Assembly: GCA_002405405.1 (NCBI GenBank)
Contig: DHLT01000195.1
Span: 3,938 to 16,570 of the forward strand
Reading direction: 5' to 3'
DNA: 12,633 nucleotides
Source of the DNA: Ignavibacteria bacterium UBA4661
Lineage (GTDB): Bacteria; Bacteroidota; Ignavibacteria; Kapaibacteriales; UBA4661
In this document: one piece after another, positions 1 to 6,886 of the stretch
How the letters are laid out: the number at the start of each line of letters is the position of its first letter
Position numbering within the stretch: position 1 is the stretch's first letter
Made by a program: the position numbers and the translations under genes
The notes under the pieces: generated by a model
The model's database searches: none
The model's input: the letters and a program-made list of their open reading frames with translations, nothing else
Told to the model about the DNA's origin: nothing

Positions 1-492
1 TTTGCCGTTGTTGCCGATGAAGTCCGAAAATTAGCAGAGCGAACCAGTATGGCAACAAAACAGGTAACGAATGTTGTTAAAAATATCCAAGCACTAACAT
101 CACAAGCAATTCAAAGTATTAAAGTAGTGGAAACACAAGCTGATGATGGCGTGGTACTTGCTGAAAAAGCTCATGAAGCACTCCAAACCATTGTTCAAAG
201 TTCTGCCGGTGTACAAACGATGGTACATACCATGAGTTCTTCTACAGTAGAGCAGGCGCAATCCGCCGAACAGGTTGCTACGGGCATTGAGTCGATTGCA
301 CAAGCATCCCAACAGAATGCTTCGGCGGCACATGCACTTACCGACACCGGTGCTTCCTTGCGTACAACAACCTCCAAATTAAGAGCACTCCTCGGAAAAT
401 TTCATCTTAATGGTGCAGAGCATATACAGCATACATCATCTGTAGCAATCAAATCCGTAATCCGAAAACACGGATCCGTACCACGGCATTGA
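1..492 (+). CDS. Methyl-accepting chemotaxis protein, C-terminal fragment (5' end outside window)
   Basis: This is the last 163 residues of a chemoreceptor; the reading frame is open from base 1, so the start lies upstream. The first 16 residues (FAVVADEVRKLAERTS) are the signature of the conserved cytoplasmic hairpin tip, which contacts CheW and CheA. The rest is the returning helix of the four-helix signalling bundle, rich in Ala, Gln, Ser and Thr, with Gln/Glu-rich stretches of the kind used as adaptation (methylation) sites in this family. The final ~25 residues are basic and not helical-bundle-like. No CheR/CheB-tethering pentapeptide (NWETF type) is present at the end. The sensor domain and any membrane segments cannot be seen, so the ligand is unknown. 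The stop is TGA at 490-492, and a strong hairpin follows 23 bases later. The family assignment is secure. Confidence 0.93.
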   Translation, partial: FAVVADEVRKLAERTSMATKQVTNVVKNIQALTSQAIQSIKVVETQADDGVVLAEKAHEALQTIVQSSAGVQTMVHTMSSSTVEQAQSAEQVATGIESIAQASQQNASAAHALTDTGASLRTTTSKLRALLGKFHLNGAEHIQHTSSVAIKSVIRKHGSVPRH

Positions 493-515
493 TGGTCGAC
501 ATGCTCATTCAACAA

Positions 516-547
516 CAAGCCCTTGCATTTTTTTCTGCAAGGGCTTG
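516..547. terminator. Hairpin between convergent genes, probable terminator
   Basis: There is a perfect 12-bp inverted repeat, arms 516-527 (CAAGCCCTTGCA) and 536-547, with an 8-base loop made of seven T and one C. It sits in the 90-bp gap between the chemoreceptor gene (+) and the phosphatase gene (-), the expected place for a shared terminator. It is not canonical: the T run lies inside the loop, and no T tract follows the stem on either strand. The role is inferred from position and stem strength. Confidence 0.6.
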
Positions 548-582
548 CGTGTTGCATATGCTCATAAATATTACTGCCAATC

Positions 583-1626
583 TTACTTCCATGCAGATGT
601 TGGTTTATCAAATTTTTCTGCATACAGCACTCTTCCATCGGCATCAAGGAATTCAAGATATAATTCTCTCGCCGTCAAAGCCATATATACAAACCCACCA
701 TTTGTCCACGCGAACTTCGTCGTTTCACCATAGTTGGTATCACGCGCTCCACCACCTGCACCGGAAACAATAGACAGAAATTTATCATCAGGGGGATGGA
801 TGTACTGTATATCGTGATCATGCCCACAGAAATACACCGCGACATGATGCTTATCCAAAATGGGTTTAATGTGTTTTACCATAAATGCCTGATCGCCATA
901 GACAGAATTCGAGCGCACCATGTGATGTCCGACAACAATTTTCCATGTGGCTTTGGATTTCGCCAACTCGGCATCAAGCCATTTTGTTTGCTCGGCAATC
1001 GACTCTGCTTTACCTCGCTGCATAGGATCGGTATCAATCATGAAAAAATCAGCCACGACACCACCAACATTTTTACTGAATGTATAAAATGGTGCCGGCA
1101 TATTCCATCGAGCATTTTTCTTGTGATACTCGACTTGTGCAAGCGGATTCAGTCGATAATCATGATTTCCCAACACTGCATACCATGGTAATTCTAATGC
1201 TTTACCCGTATAGATTTGTTCAAACTTTGTTTGCCATTGAGGGTCATCGGCAGACTCTACACCATTGTTATAAAAGTTATCCCCGGTGCTGATAATGAAT
1301 TGTGGTGCGGAGCGTTCGGCACATACTCGCATTCCTTGCGCCACTTGCTTTTGTACCGCCGATGCCGTACCCCAATCGCCAACAACGATCATACGTATGG
1401 CTTGTTCCTGATTATAGTTCTTAGTAGTGAATGCAGGAATCGGGCGAGCATTTTTTATGACTTTCTCTGCAATCGGCAAGGCATCTGCAATAAATCCGGG
1501 CAGTGTCGGCAGTGGTACCGACCAATACGAACATGCTTCAAACACAATCGTACAAAGTGCGATGATCATTGCTCCACTGATGAACATGATGCGTATGCGC
1601 CGTGAAGCGAGAAAATAATGTGCCAT
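583..1626 (-). CDS. Membrane-anchored metallophosphoesterase, purple/tartrate-resistant acid phosphatase type
   Basis: The 347-residue protein is predicted to be a two-metal phosphomonoesterase of the calcineurin-like superfamily. The motifs appear in the order and spacing of the tartrate-resistant acid phosphatase (TRAP/ACP5) branch: GDWG (83-86, Asp84), GDNFY (115-119, Asp116 and the charge-transfer Tyr119), GNHD (153-156, Asn154), GHH (233-235, His234) and GHDH (268-271, His269 and His271). The Tyr in GDNFY is the ligand that separates purple acid phosphatases from other metallophosphoesterases. Residues ~11-33 form one hydrophobic segment after a basic N-terminus (RRIR). I see no good lipobox around Cys32, so a signal anchor with the catalytic domain outside the inner membrane is likeliest. 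No clear ribosome site precedes the ATG at 1624-1626 (a GGA lies about 12 bases upstream). It diverges from ruvA and converges on the chemoreceptor gene. The family is secure; the natural substrate is unknown. Confidence 0.9.
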   Translation of the reverse strand: MAHYFLASRRIRIMFISGAMIIALCTIVFEACSYWSVPLPTLPGFIADALPIAEKVIKNARPIPAFTTKNYNQEQAIRMIVVGDWGTASAVQKQVAQGMRVCAERSAPQFIISTGDNFYNNGVESADDPQWQTKFEQIYTGKALELPWYAVLGNHDYRLNPLAQVEYHKKNARWNMPAPFYTFSKNVGGVVADFFMIDTDPMQRGKAESIAEQTKWLDAELAKSKATWKIVVGHHMVRSNSVYGDQAFMVKHIKPILDKHHVAVYFCGHDHDIQYIHPPDDKFLSIVSGAGGGARDTNYGETTKFAWTNGGFVYMALTARELYLEFLDADGRVLYAEKFDKPTSAWK

Positions 1627-1712
1627 AAGAGTTATTCCATCAATGAGTATTTTTTTTTGCTCGCAAAGAGAGAGCCGTGTTTGTGCTTAATTTGCGAAGA
1701 CTTTTCACAGAA

Positions 1713-1738
1713 AGCAAACAATGCTCAAGATGTTTGCT
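1713..1738 (+). promoter_or_regulatory. Hairpin with T tract in the ruvA leader
   Basis: An 8-bp perfect stem (AGCAAACA at 1713-1720, TGTTTGCT at 1731-1738) with a 10-base loop is followed by CTATTTTTC. It lies 30 bases before the ruvA ATG in the region divergent from the phosphatase gene. It resembles a weak intrinsic terminator on the + strand and could be an attenuator or simply leader structure. There is no upstream + strand gene for it to end. Confidence 0.35.
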
Positions 1739-1768
1739 CTATTTTTCTGATGATCATCCTTGGCTTCT

Positions 1769-2377
1769 ATGATTGCACAGCTTTCGGGTATTCTTGTTTC
1801 TAAATCAACGACATCCGCGGTTATCAGTTGCGGTGGTGTAGGATATCTTGCCGGCATTTCACTCAATACATCAGAGAAATTACCCGTAATTGGCGAACAG
1901 GCAACTCTGTTAACCACGATGGTTGTACGCGAAGATGCTCTTTTGCTGTATGGATTTCACTCCGAGGCAGAACGCGATATTTTTGGCTTATTGACAAGTA
2001 TATCAGGTATTGGTCCGAAGATTGCGATTGCCATTCTCTCAGCAACATCGCTTGGTGATTTGCAAGACATTATCAGTAGAAATGATGTCGTCAGTCTGCA
2101 AAAAATTCCCGGGATCGGTAAGAAAACTGCCGAAATTATCGTGGTGCAACTCCGTGATAAAATCAGCAAAGTCGAGGGTATCAATACTGTCGGCGATCTT
2201 GTCGAAACAGCTACAAAAAACGAGGTTCGCAGCGATGTTCTCGATGCTCTTCAAGCACTTGGTTATTCACGTGCAATCGCCGAAAAAGCTGTCAAGCAAG
2301 CACTTGCGCAAGAACCTACAGTACGGTTTTCAGTCGAACAACTCATGCGTAAAGCATTGAAATTCACGATGAAGTAA
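1769..2377 (+). CDS. ruvA: Holliday junction branch migration complex subunit RuvA
   Basis: RuvA binds four-way DNA junctions as a tetramer and positions the RuvB ATPase rings for branch migration in recombinational repair. The 202-residue length matches the family (about 200). Domain I is the N-terminal OB fold (residues 1-~63), starting MIAQLSGIL as in typical RuvA. Domain II has two helix-hairpin-helix motifs, SGIGPK near 79-84 and PGIGKKTAE near 114-122, which contact the DNA backbone. Domain III (~146-202) is the RuvB-contacting three-helix domain, joined by a flexible linker. I chose the ATG at 1769 because it gives the canonical family N-terminus; an in-frame TTG at 1760 would add three residues. 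Neither has a recognisable Shine-Dalgarno site. metG follows after a 50-bp gap on the same strand, so co-transcription is plausible. Confidence 0.96.
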   Translation: MIAQLSGILVSKSTTSAVISCGGVGYLAGISLNTSEKLPVIGEQATLLTTMVVREDALLLYGFHSEAERDIFGLLTSISGIGPKIAIAILSATSLGDLQDIISRNDVVSLQKIPGIGKKTAEIIVVQLRDKISKVEGINTVGDLVETATKNEVRSDVLDALQALGYSRAIAEKAVKQALAQEPTVRFSVEQLMRKALKFTMK

Positions 2378-2427
2378 AAAGAAACTCTTTTGATCATGAC
2401 TCTATCTCCGAGTATTTTCAGCATAGT

Positions 2428-4704
2428 ATGACACAGCCTACAACACAACAATTCCAACGTACTATTGTTACATCGGCACTGCCCTACACCAATGGTTATA
2501 TTCATTTGGGGCATTGTGCCGGTGCTTACTTGCCGGCAGATTTATATGTCCGTTTTATGCGGCTTGCAGGCGAAGATATTCTGTACATCTGCGGATCGGA
2601 CGAGTATGGCGTGGCAATAGCCATTACTGCCGAAAAAGAAGGTATTACACCCCAAGAAGTATGCGACAAATACCATGCGGCAAATAGTAGTGCCTTTGCT
2701 CGCTTTGGCATGAGTTTCGACCACTACTCACGTACTACCAATCCACACCATGTAGCGACGACACAAGAGTTTTTTACTGATTTGCTTGCCAAAGGATTTC
2801 TTGCAGAAAAGGACGAAGAACAATTTTATGATGCTACAGCGCAGATGTTTCTGCCCGATCGCTATGTTGAAGGTGAATGCCCGAATTGTGGCTACGACAA
2901 AGCACGTGGTGATCAATGCGATAAATGCGGAGCATATTACAACCAACTCGAACTCAAAAATCCACGTTCGCTTGTAACCGGCAATACACCGATTGTCAAA
3001 AAAACAACACATTGGTATTTCCGTTTGGGGGATTTTCAAACATCATTGGAAGAATACATCGCCAGTCATAGCGAATGGAAAGATAATGTTGTCCAGCAGT
3101 CTCAGTCATGGTTGAAGCAGGGTTTGAGCGATCGTGCTATCACACGCGACTTACAGTGGGGAGTACCCGTACCCGATAGCGTTGGCGCTGATGGTGATGG
3201 CATCAGTAAAGCTAAAGGCAAAGTTATCTATGTGTGGTTTGATGCCGTACTCGGGTATATTTCCGGTACCAAAGAATGGGCGGTTAATCGCGGTACACCT
3301 GACGCATGGAAAGACTATTGGATGCAGGAAAACACACGCTATCTTGCTTTCATCGGTAAAGACAATATCGTTTTTCATACCCTCATGTTTCCTGCTATGC
3401 TACAAGCTAAAGGCGGGTATATTGTGCCGGACAATGTTCCTGCTAATGAATTCCTGAATCTTGAAGGTGAGAAATTTTCCAAATCGCGTCAATGGGCAAT
3501 CGACCTTCGTGACTATTTGCAGGACTTCCCTGAAGATCAGCATGTTGACTGGCTCCGCTATGGCTTAGGTATGAATCTACCTGAAACTAAGGATGCTGAT
3601 TTTACATGGAAAGATTTTCAAGCACGAGTCAATAACGAACTTGCTTCGATCTTAGGAAATTTCGTGAATCGCTCAACGCAATTCATGCACAAAAATTTCG
3701 AGGGAACAATTCCTCACTTTATCGAAGGAATGCCTACGCACGAAAAACTTGTCCATGCGTGGAAATTACTCCTTGCCGATTTGCGTAGAGTGGAGTCGAA
3801 CACAAATGATATAGATAAGATCCTCGAAGAACTTTCAACAAAATACTTGCACTACTTCACGATCGACGATGTACGTGTTTTGGCAAGTGTTCTATGGGGT
3901 AGTTCTGCCATTGAAGAGAAATATCGCAATTTCCGTTTTCGTGAAGCAATCACCGAAACAATGAATATTGCACGCTCTGCAAACAAGTATTTCAATGACA
4001 CTGCACCATGGAAAAGTATCAAGGACAATCCCGCTCGCTGTGCTCAGGCACTTTTTGTCTGCGCTCATTTGATTCGTGCATTGGGTATTGCGTTTGCACC
4101 GATTTTACCGTACTGTTCACCCAAAATCCTCTCTGCTGTTGCTGCAGAACATTTATCGACAACATGGCAGAGCATTATTGACCCTGTACTTCTGCCCGGG
4201 ACTCTCATCCCTATGCCGAGTATTCTTTTTACCAAATTAGAGGACGATGTCGTTAAAGCACAAGTCGCTAAACTTGGTGTAGGTGGTGTGCCGCAACCGA
4301 AGGAATCTGCTCCGAAGAAAAAAGAAAAGAAAATTGTACAAGAAGCTACAGAACAAGCAAGCAAGGCACTTGTAGAGAACATTATTACGATTGATGATGT
4401 TCGCAAGCTTGAACTCCGTACAGCAGTGATCCGATCTGCAGAGCGAGTTGCCAAATCTGAAAAACTACTCAAACTCCGTGTTGATATTGGTACAGAAGAG
4501 CGCCAAATCATTGCCGGTATCGGCAAAACATATGAACCCGAAACACTCATCGGTCAGTGCGTCATTGCCGTGACCAATTTGCAACCGGCAAAACTTATGG
4601 GCAATGAATCACAAGGAATGCTGCTTGCTGCCGATACGCCCGATGGCGGTGTTGCTCTGCTTACTGTCGCACAAGAACTACCGGCTGGTATGTTGGTGCG
4701 CTAG
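2428..4704 (+). CDS. metG: Methionine--tRNA ligase with C-terminal tRNA-binding domain
   Basis: This class I synthetase charges tRNA-Met with methionine, using ATP, in the cytoplasm. The 758 residues contain the HIGH-type ATP motif HLGH (26-29). The connective domain holds a zinc knuckle with Cys151, Cys154, Cys164 and Cys167 (CPNCG and CDKCG). The second ATP motif is KFSKS (349-353), a KMSKS variant with Phe that is common in MetRS. An anticodon-binding helical domain follows (~390-600). A Lys-rich linker (around 625-650, containing PKKKEKK) leads to a Trbp111/EMAP-II type OB-fold tRNA-binding domain (~653-758) that promotes dimerisation and tRNA affinity. Domain order and length fit the large, dimeric bacterial form. 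The ATG at 2428 has no clear Shine-Dalgarno site. It probably forms a short transcription unit with ruvA. The assignment is secure. Confidence 0.97.
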   Translation: MTQPTTQQFQRTIVTSALPYTNGYIHLGHCAGAYLPADLYVRFMRLAGEDILYICGSDEYGVAIAITAEKEGITPQEVCDKYHAANSSAFARFGMSFDHYSRTTNPHHVATTQEFFTDLLAKGFLAEKDEEQFYDATAQMFLPDRYVEGECPNCGYDKARGDQCDKCGAYYNQLELKNPRSLVTGNTPIVKKTTHWYFRLGDFQTSLEEYIASHSEWKDNVVQQSQSWLKQGLSDRAITRDLQWGVPVPDSVGADGDGISKAKGKVIYVWFDAVLGYISGTKEWAVNRGTPDAWKDYWMQENTRYLAFIGKDNIVFHTLMFPAMLQAKGGYIVPDNVPANEFLNLEGEKFSKSRQWAIDLRDYLQDFPEDQHVDWLRYGLGMNLPETKDADFTWKDFQARVNNELASILGNFVNRSTQFMHKNFEGTIPHFIEGMPTHEKLVHAWKLLLADLRRVESNTNDIDKILEELSTKYLHYFTIDDVRVLASVLWGSSAIEEKYRNFRFREAITETMNIARSANKYFNDTAPWKSIKDNPARCAQALFVCAHLIRALGIAFAPILPYCSPKILSAVAAEHLSTTWQSIIDPVLLPGTLIPMPSILFTKLEDDVVKAQVAKLGVGGVPQPKESAPKKKEKKIVQEATEQASKALVENIITIDDVRKLELRTAVIRSAERVAKSEKLLKLRVDIGTEERQIIAGIGKTYEPETLIGQCVIAVTNLQPAKLMGNESQGMLLAADTPDGGVALLTVAQELPAGMLVR

Positions 4705-4744
4705 TTGAGTAATCTTGGCACCAATAGTAAACTTATTAAGTCTA

Positions 4745-4813
4745 CTACACCGCGAATTCAACGAAACATCAGCATTCCCTATACAAATTTGTATGGAAGT
4801 ACCTTTGGTGTAG
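4745..4813. promoter_or_regulatory. Nested palindromes between metG and the lipoprotein gene
   Basis: A perfect 14-bp palindrome, ATACAAATTTGTAT at 4781-4794, is bracketed by an outer 7-bp inverted repeat, CTACACC (4745-4751) and GGTGTAG (4807-4813). TTCC (4775-4778) and GGAA (4795-4798) can extend the inner stem with a two-base bulge. No T tract follows, so it is not an ordinary terminator for metG. A dimeric regulator site or a structured RNA leader ahead of the lipoprotein gene are both possible. Confidence 0.35.
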
Positions 4814-4835
4814 ATTCTGATCTTTCGAGACTATC

Positions 4836-4853
4836 ATGATTCAATCATTTTTT
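4836..4853 (+). terminator. Weak AT-rich hairpin with T run, possible metG terminator
   Basis: ATGAT and ATCAT arms (4836-4840 and 4844-4848) with a three-base loop are followed by a run of six T (4848-4853). The stem is short and AT-rich, so as an intrinsic terminator it would be weak. It lies 30 bases before the lipoprotein start, downstream of metG. Confidence 0.3.
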
Positions 4854-4882
4854 GTTCTTTCTGAAAGTTTACCTCTACATAC

Positions 4883-5350
4883 ATGAAGCATCTTTTTCTT
4901 TTCAGTACAACTCGATTACGCATTTCTCGCGCCTATTTGCTGCCATTCATCGTCGTTTTTTTACAAGGCTGTTCATCAACATCGACGATCCCGAGTAATC
5001 ACTCACAGCATGTTTGGACATTGACCTATATTAAAGCAACTGAAAATCAACAAGCTAATCTCCAGCTTTACATTGAAAAAAACTGGTTCGTCATGGACAG
5101 TATTGCCGTAGCACAAAAACTACTCGGTCAATACGAATTATATGAAAACAAAAATCCTGAAAACAAGGACTGGGATTTTATTGTTGCTGTAGAATATCTT
5201 ACTCCCAAGGGCTATGATGATATTGCATCGGCATTTGAGGCGATCCGAGCAAAGCACACTGTCGTCAAAATCAATGGGCTTGGCATGAAGGAATTGGGTA
5301 AAGTCGTCAAAGCAGAAACGGTAGTAAAAAAACGCTATCAGGGTATTTGA
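4883..5350 (+). CDS. Putative lipoprotein of unknown function
   Basis: This is a 155-residue protein that I cannot assign to a named family. The N-terminus has a basic stretch (Arg11, Arg13, Arg16), a hydrophobic segment (~18-27) and a lipobox-like LQGC with Cys30 followed by Ser-Ser-Thr-Ser. That indicates a signal-peptidase-II-processed lipoprotein outside the cytoplasmic membrane. The mature part (~43-155) alternates predicted strands and helices: WTLTYIKA strand, a long helix containing NWFVMDSIAVAQKLL, a strand around YELYE, then WDFIVAVEYL strand and a helix around IASAFEAI. This pattern is reminiscent of dimeric alpha/beta-barrel (ferredoxin-like) proteins, but that is my inference from the pattern only. 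The ATG at 4883 has no clear ribosome site. It lies 178 bp after metG and may have its own promoter. It ends with TGA, and a second in-frame TGA follows one codon later (5354-5356). Confidence 0.72.
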   Translation: MKHLFLFSTTRLRISRAYLLPFIVVFLQGCSSTSTIPSNHSQHVWTLTYIKATENQQANLQLYIEKNWFVMDSIAVAQKLLGQYELYENKNPENKDWDFIVAVEYLTPKGYDDIASAFEAIRAKHTVVKINGLGMKELGKVVKAETVVKKRYQGI

Positions 5351-5454
5351 AAATGATATCAACTGATGTTCTTATCGTCATTTTTCAAGTATTCCGGCAA
5401 ATTATCTCGAGGTCATCCGCTACAGGCAGTGGGTGCAATCGCTTATCGTAATAA

Positions 5455-5489
5455 AAAGCCCGAATATGCTATGTGCTTATTCGGGCTTT
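5455..5489. terminator. Bidirectional intrinsic terminator
   Basis: There is a perfect 12-bp stem, AAAGCCCGAATA (5455-5466) and its complement (5478-5489), with an 11-base loop. Read on the - strand it is followed by TTTTTATTA, a good terminator for the MBL-fold hydrolase gene ending at 5531. On the + strand the 3' arm ends in CTTTC, a weaker T tract, so it can also end the lipoprotein transcript. The position between two convergent genes supports the call. Confidence 0.85.
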
Positions 5490-5530
5490 CAAATGTTCTT
5501 CATGTGTTACAATCAGCGAGGTATATTCCA

Positions 5531-6379
5531 TTAATCGAAAATATAACGATATCCTTGCTTTGCATAGCCACCAAGACCGGGTACGGGTTGGTTTTCCCAT
5601 GTATCCGGATAGTGCATCAAATAGGTTTTTTGCTTAATCTCATCGGGCAAGGTATTCAATTCTGCCAAAGAGGCATGCACAGGACTTGGTATGAAAGAGC
5701 AATCATGGAACATGTACTCTGAAATATCAGCATACATATCAATGAGATATGGATCGAACTTCGTATCACCGGAAATAAAAACTCGTTGATCCACATACAT
5801 ACCATACGAAATAAAAGCATGGCGCGCATCAGGTGATAGATCGGGAACATGATTGGTGCGAAATAGCTCAAGATGAATGCCGTTGTAGTCGATTTCCCAT
5901 ATTTCGCGGGGAGTAGTTGTTTTAAGGGTGGGACGTGCTACATCAAAATAATCTTCAAATCGTAATGCTCCGCCATCACTACTATACTCATTCCATTCCA
6001 AACCACCACGCAAACTGGCATCCCACAAAACCCGCTCGTATTCCTTATTGACAATCATCTTAAGCTTGGGCTTATTCATGAACTTTGTGCCCACATAGCG
6101 ATTCATGAGAGCCAAACATTCCATGCCACCGATATGATCAGCGTGACTATGTGTCGGTAAAACGGTTGAAATATCTGTTACATCCAATCCTGATACTGTA
6201 CGCAATGCAACAGGACCTGTCATCCCAAAATCAACGAGAATATGCGTATCACCCTTGACCAAGATGAAATTATTTTGGTATAATACTTTAGCAAACGCAG
6301 TACCGACTCCTATAAAAAAGAGTTCAAGCGTGCCGTCATTGGTCAGACTGAGTTTGCCTTCAAGTGGCTCGATTCTCAT
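5531..6379 (-). CDS. MBL-fold (metallo-beta-lactamase superfamily) hydrolase, RNase Z/phosphodiesterase-like
   Basis: This 282-residue protein is predicted to be a cytoplasmic, zinc-dependent hydrolase with no signal peptide. The superfamily signature THSHADH sits at 76-82 (His77, His79, Asp81, His82). Further metal ligands are probably His177 (NHVPD), Asp205 (SGDT) and His256 (LMHYPDT). A His in VHASLAEL (His235) lies where RNase Z and cyclic-nucleotide phosphodiesterase-like members carry a catalytic His. The N-terminal strands (ELFFIGVGTAF and HILVDFG) match the usual fold. It lacks the exosite insertion I would expect in a true tRNase Z, so a generic phosphodiesterase or phosphoric-ester hydrolase is the safer call. 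The start is supported by GGAG at 6386-6389, six bases before the ATG (6377-6379). A hairpin lies just upstream of that site. Transcription ends at the hairpin at 5455-5489. Confidence 0.88.
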   Translation of the reverse strand: MRIEPLEGKLSLTNDGTLELFFIGVGTAFAKVLYQNNFILVKGDTHILVDFGMTGPVALRTVSGLDVTDISTVLPTHSHADHIGGMECLALMNRYVGTKFMNKPKLKMIVNKEYERVLWDASLRGGLEWNEYSSDGGALRFEDYFDVARPTLKTTTPREIWEIDYNGIHLELFRTNHVPDLSPDARHAFISYGMYVDQRVFISGDTKFDPYLIDMYADISEYMFHDCSFIPSPVHASLAELNTLPDEIKQKTYLMHYPDTWENQPVPGLGGYAKQGYRYIFD

Positions 6380-6385
6380 AACGGT

Positions 6386-6414
6386 CTCCGGGTGTTTGCG
6401 CAGATACTCTGCGC
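6386..6414 (-). promoter_or_regulatory. Ribosome site and upstream leader hairpin of the MBL hydrolase gene
   Basis: On the - strand, GGAG (6386-6389) is a clear Shine-Dalgarno site for the start at 6379. Nine to ten bases upstream is a perfect 7-bp GC-rich hairpin, GCGCAGA and TCTGCGC (6398-6404 and 6408-6414), with a TAC loop. It could shield or expose the ribosome site, or be part of an operator. GAGACCG occurs on both flanks of the hairpin. Confidence 0.5.
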
Positions 6415-6886
6415 GGTCTCAAGCATCAGGGATTCAGTAACTAACAATAAATCGCAATTCTGTTTTTCTATTCTTGGTTGTGTTCATTGTACAATTTTAT
6501 GCCTATTAATGTCTGATTGTCGCTTACGTACCTTGCACCGCAAGGTACAATGCAAGTCTATTGTCTTGGTGATGTGCCCAAGCATTAGTGGTCTAAAGAT
6601 ACACTTTTGCCTCTAAGTGATACACGCTCTTGCAGTAGAGCTTTTTTCTGCAAGGACTATACGCTGTAGCTATAGTAACACTCAAGGTACAAAATTCATC
6701 ACCACGATTTCAACCATATTCTTTGTGTGATTGTATTGAAAATATTTGCCGTATCGCAACACAATCATCTCTTGCATAACATTTCTACTCTTTGCCATTT
6801 CTTCTTATAAATCCTCATATTCTCTTTATCAGAGAGCAACAAGTATGCCATTTTTGGCAACTCTATCACGATGATGATGATTCTCT
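6415..6886. other. Gene-free spacer with several small inverted repeats
   Basis: No credible gene is visible in this ~470-bp stretch between sppA and the MBL gene; short open frames here lack family resemblance. It holds a 10-bp palindrome ATTGTACAAT (6486-6495) and a perfect 9-bp stem with three-base loop (GTACCTTGC at 6528-6536, complement at 6540-6548). It also holds overlapping stems at 6626-6641 (GCTCT/AGAGC followed by six T on the + strand) and 6629-6654 (CTTGCAG/CTGCAAG), and CTATA/TATAG at 6657-6675. CAAGGTACAA is repeated at 6541-6550 and 6683-6692. I found no tRNA-like fold. The stem at 6626-6647 resembles a short + strand terminator, although no + strand gene precedes it. Confidence 0.4.

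Noticed and set aside
796..1605. Several + strand open frames of 63-131 residues
   Set aside because: All are antisense to the phosphatase gene, whose five metal-ligand motifs fix the coding strand.
4065..4550. 161-residue - strand open frame
   Set aside because: It is antisense to the C-terminal part of metG and consists mostly of Ser/Ala-rich sequence typical of a shadow frame.
5366..5722. 118-residue + strand open frame after the lipoprotein gene
   Set aside because: It runs through the bidirectional terminator and into the antisense of the MBL hydrolase gene, with no family resemblance.
6600..6700. Possible tRNA or tmRNA in the spacer
   Set aside because: The stems do not assemble into a cloverleaf and no T-loop consensus (GGTTCGAATCC-like) is present.
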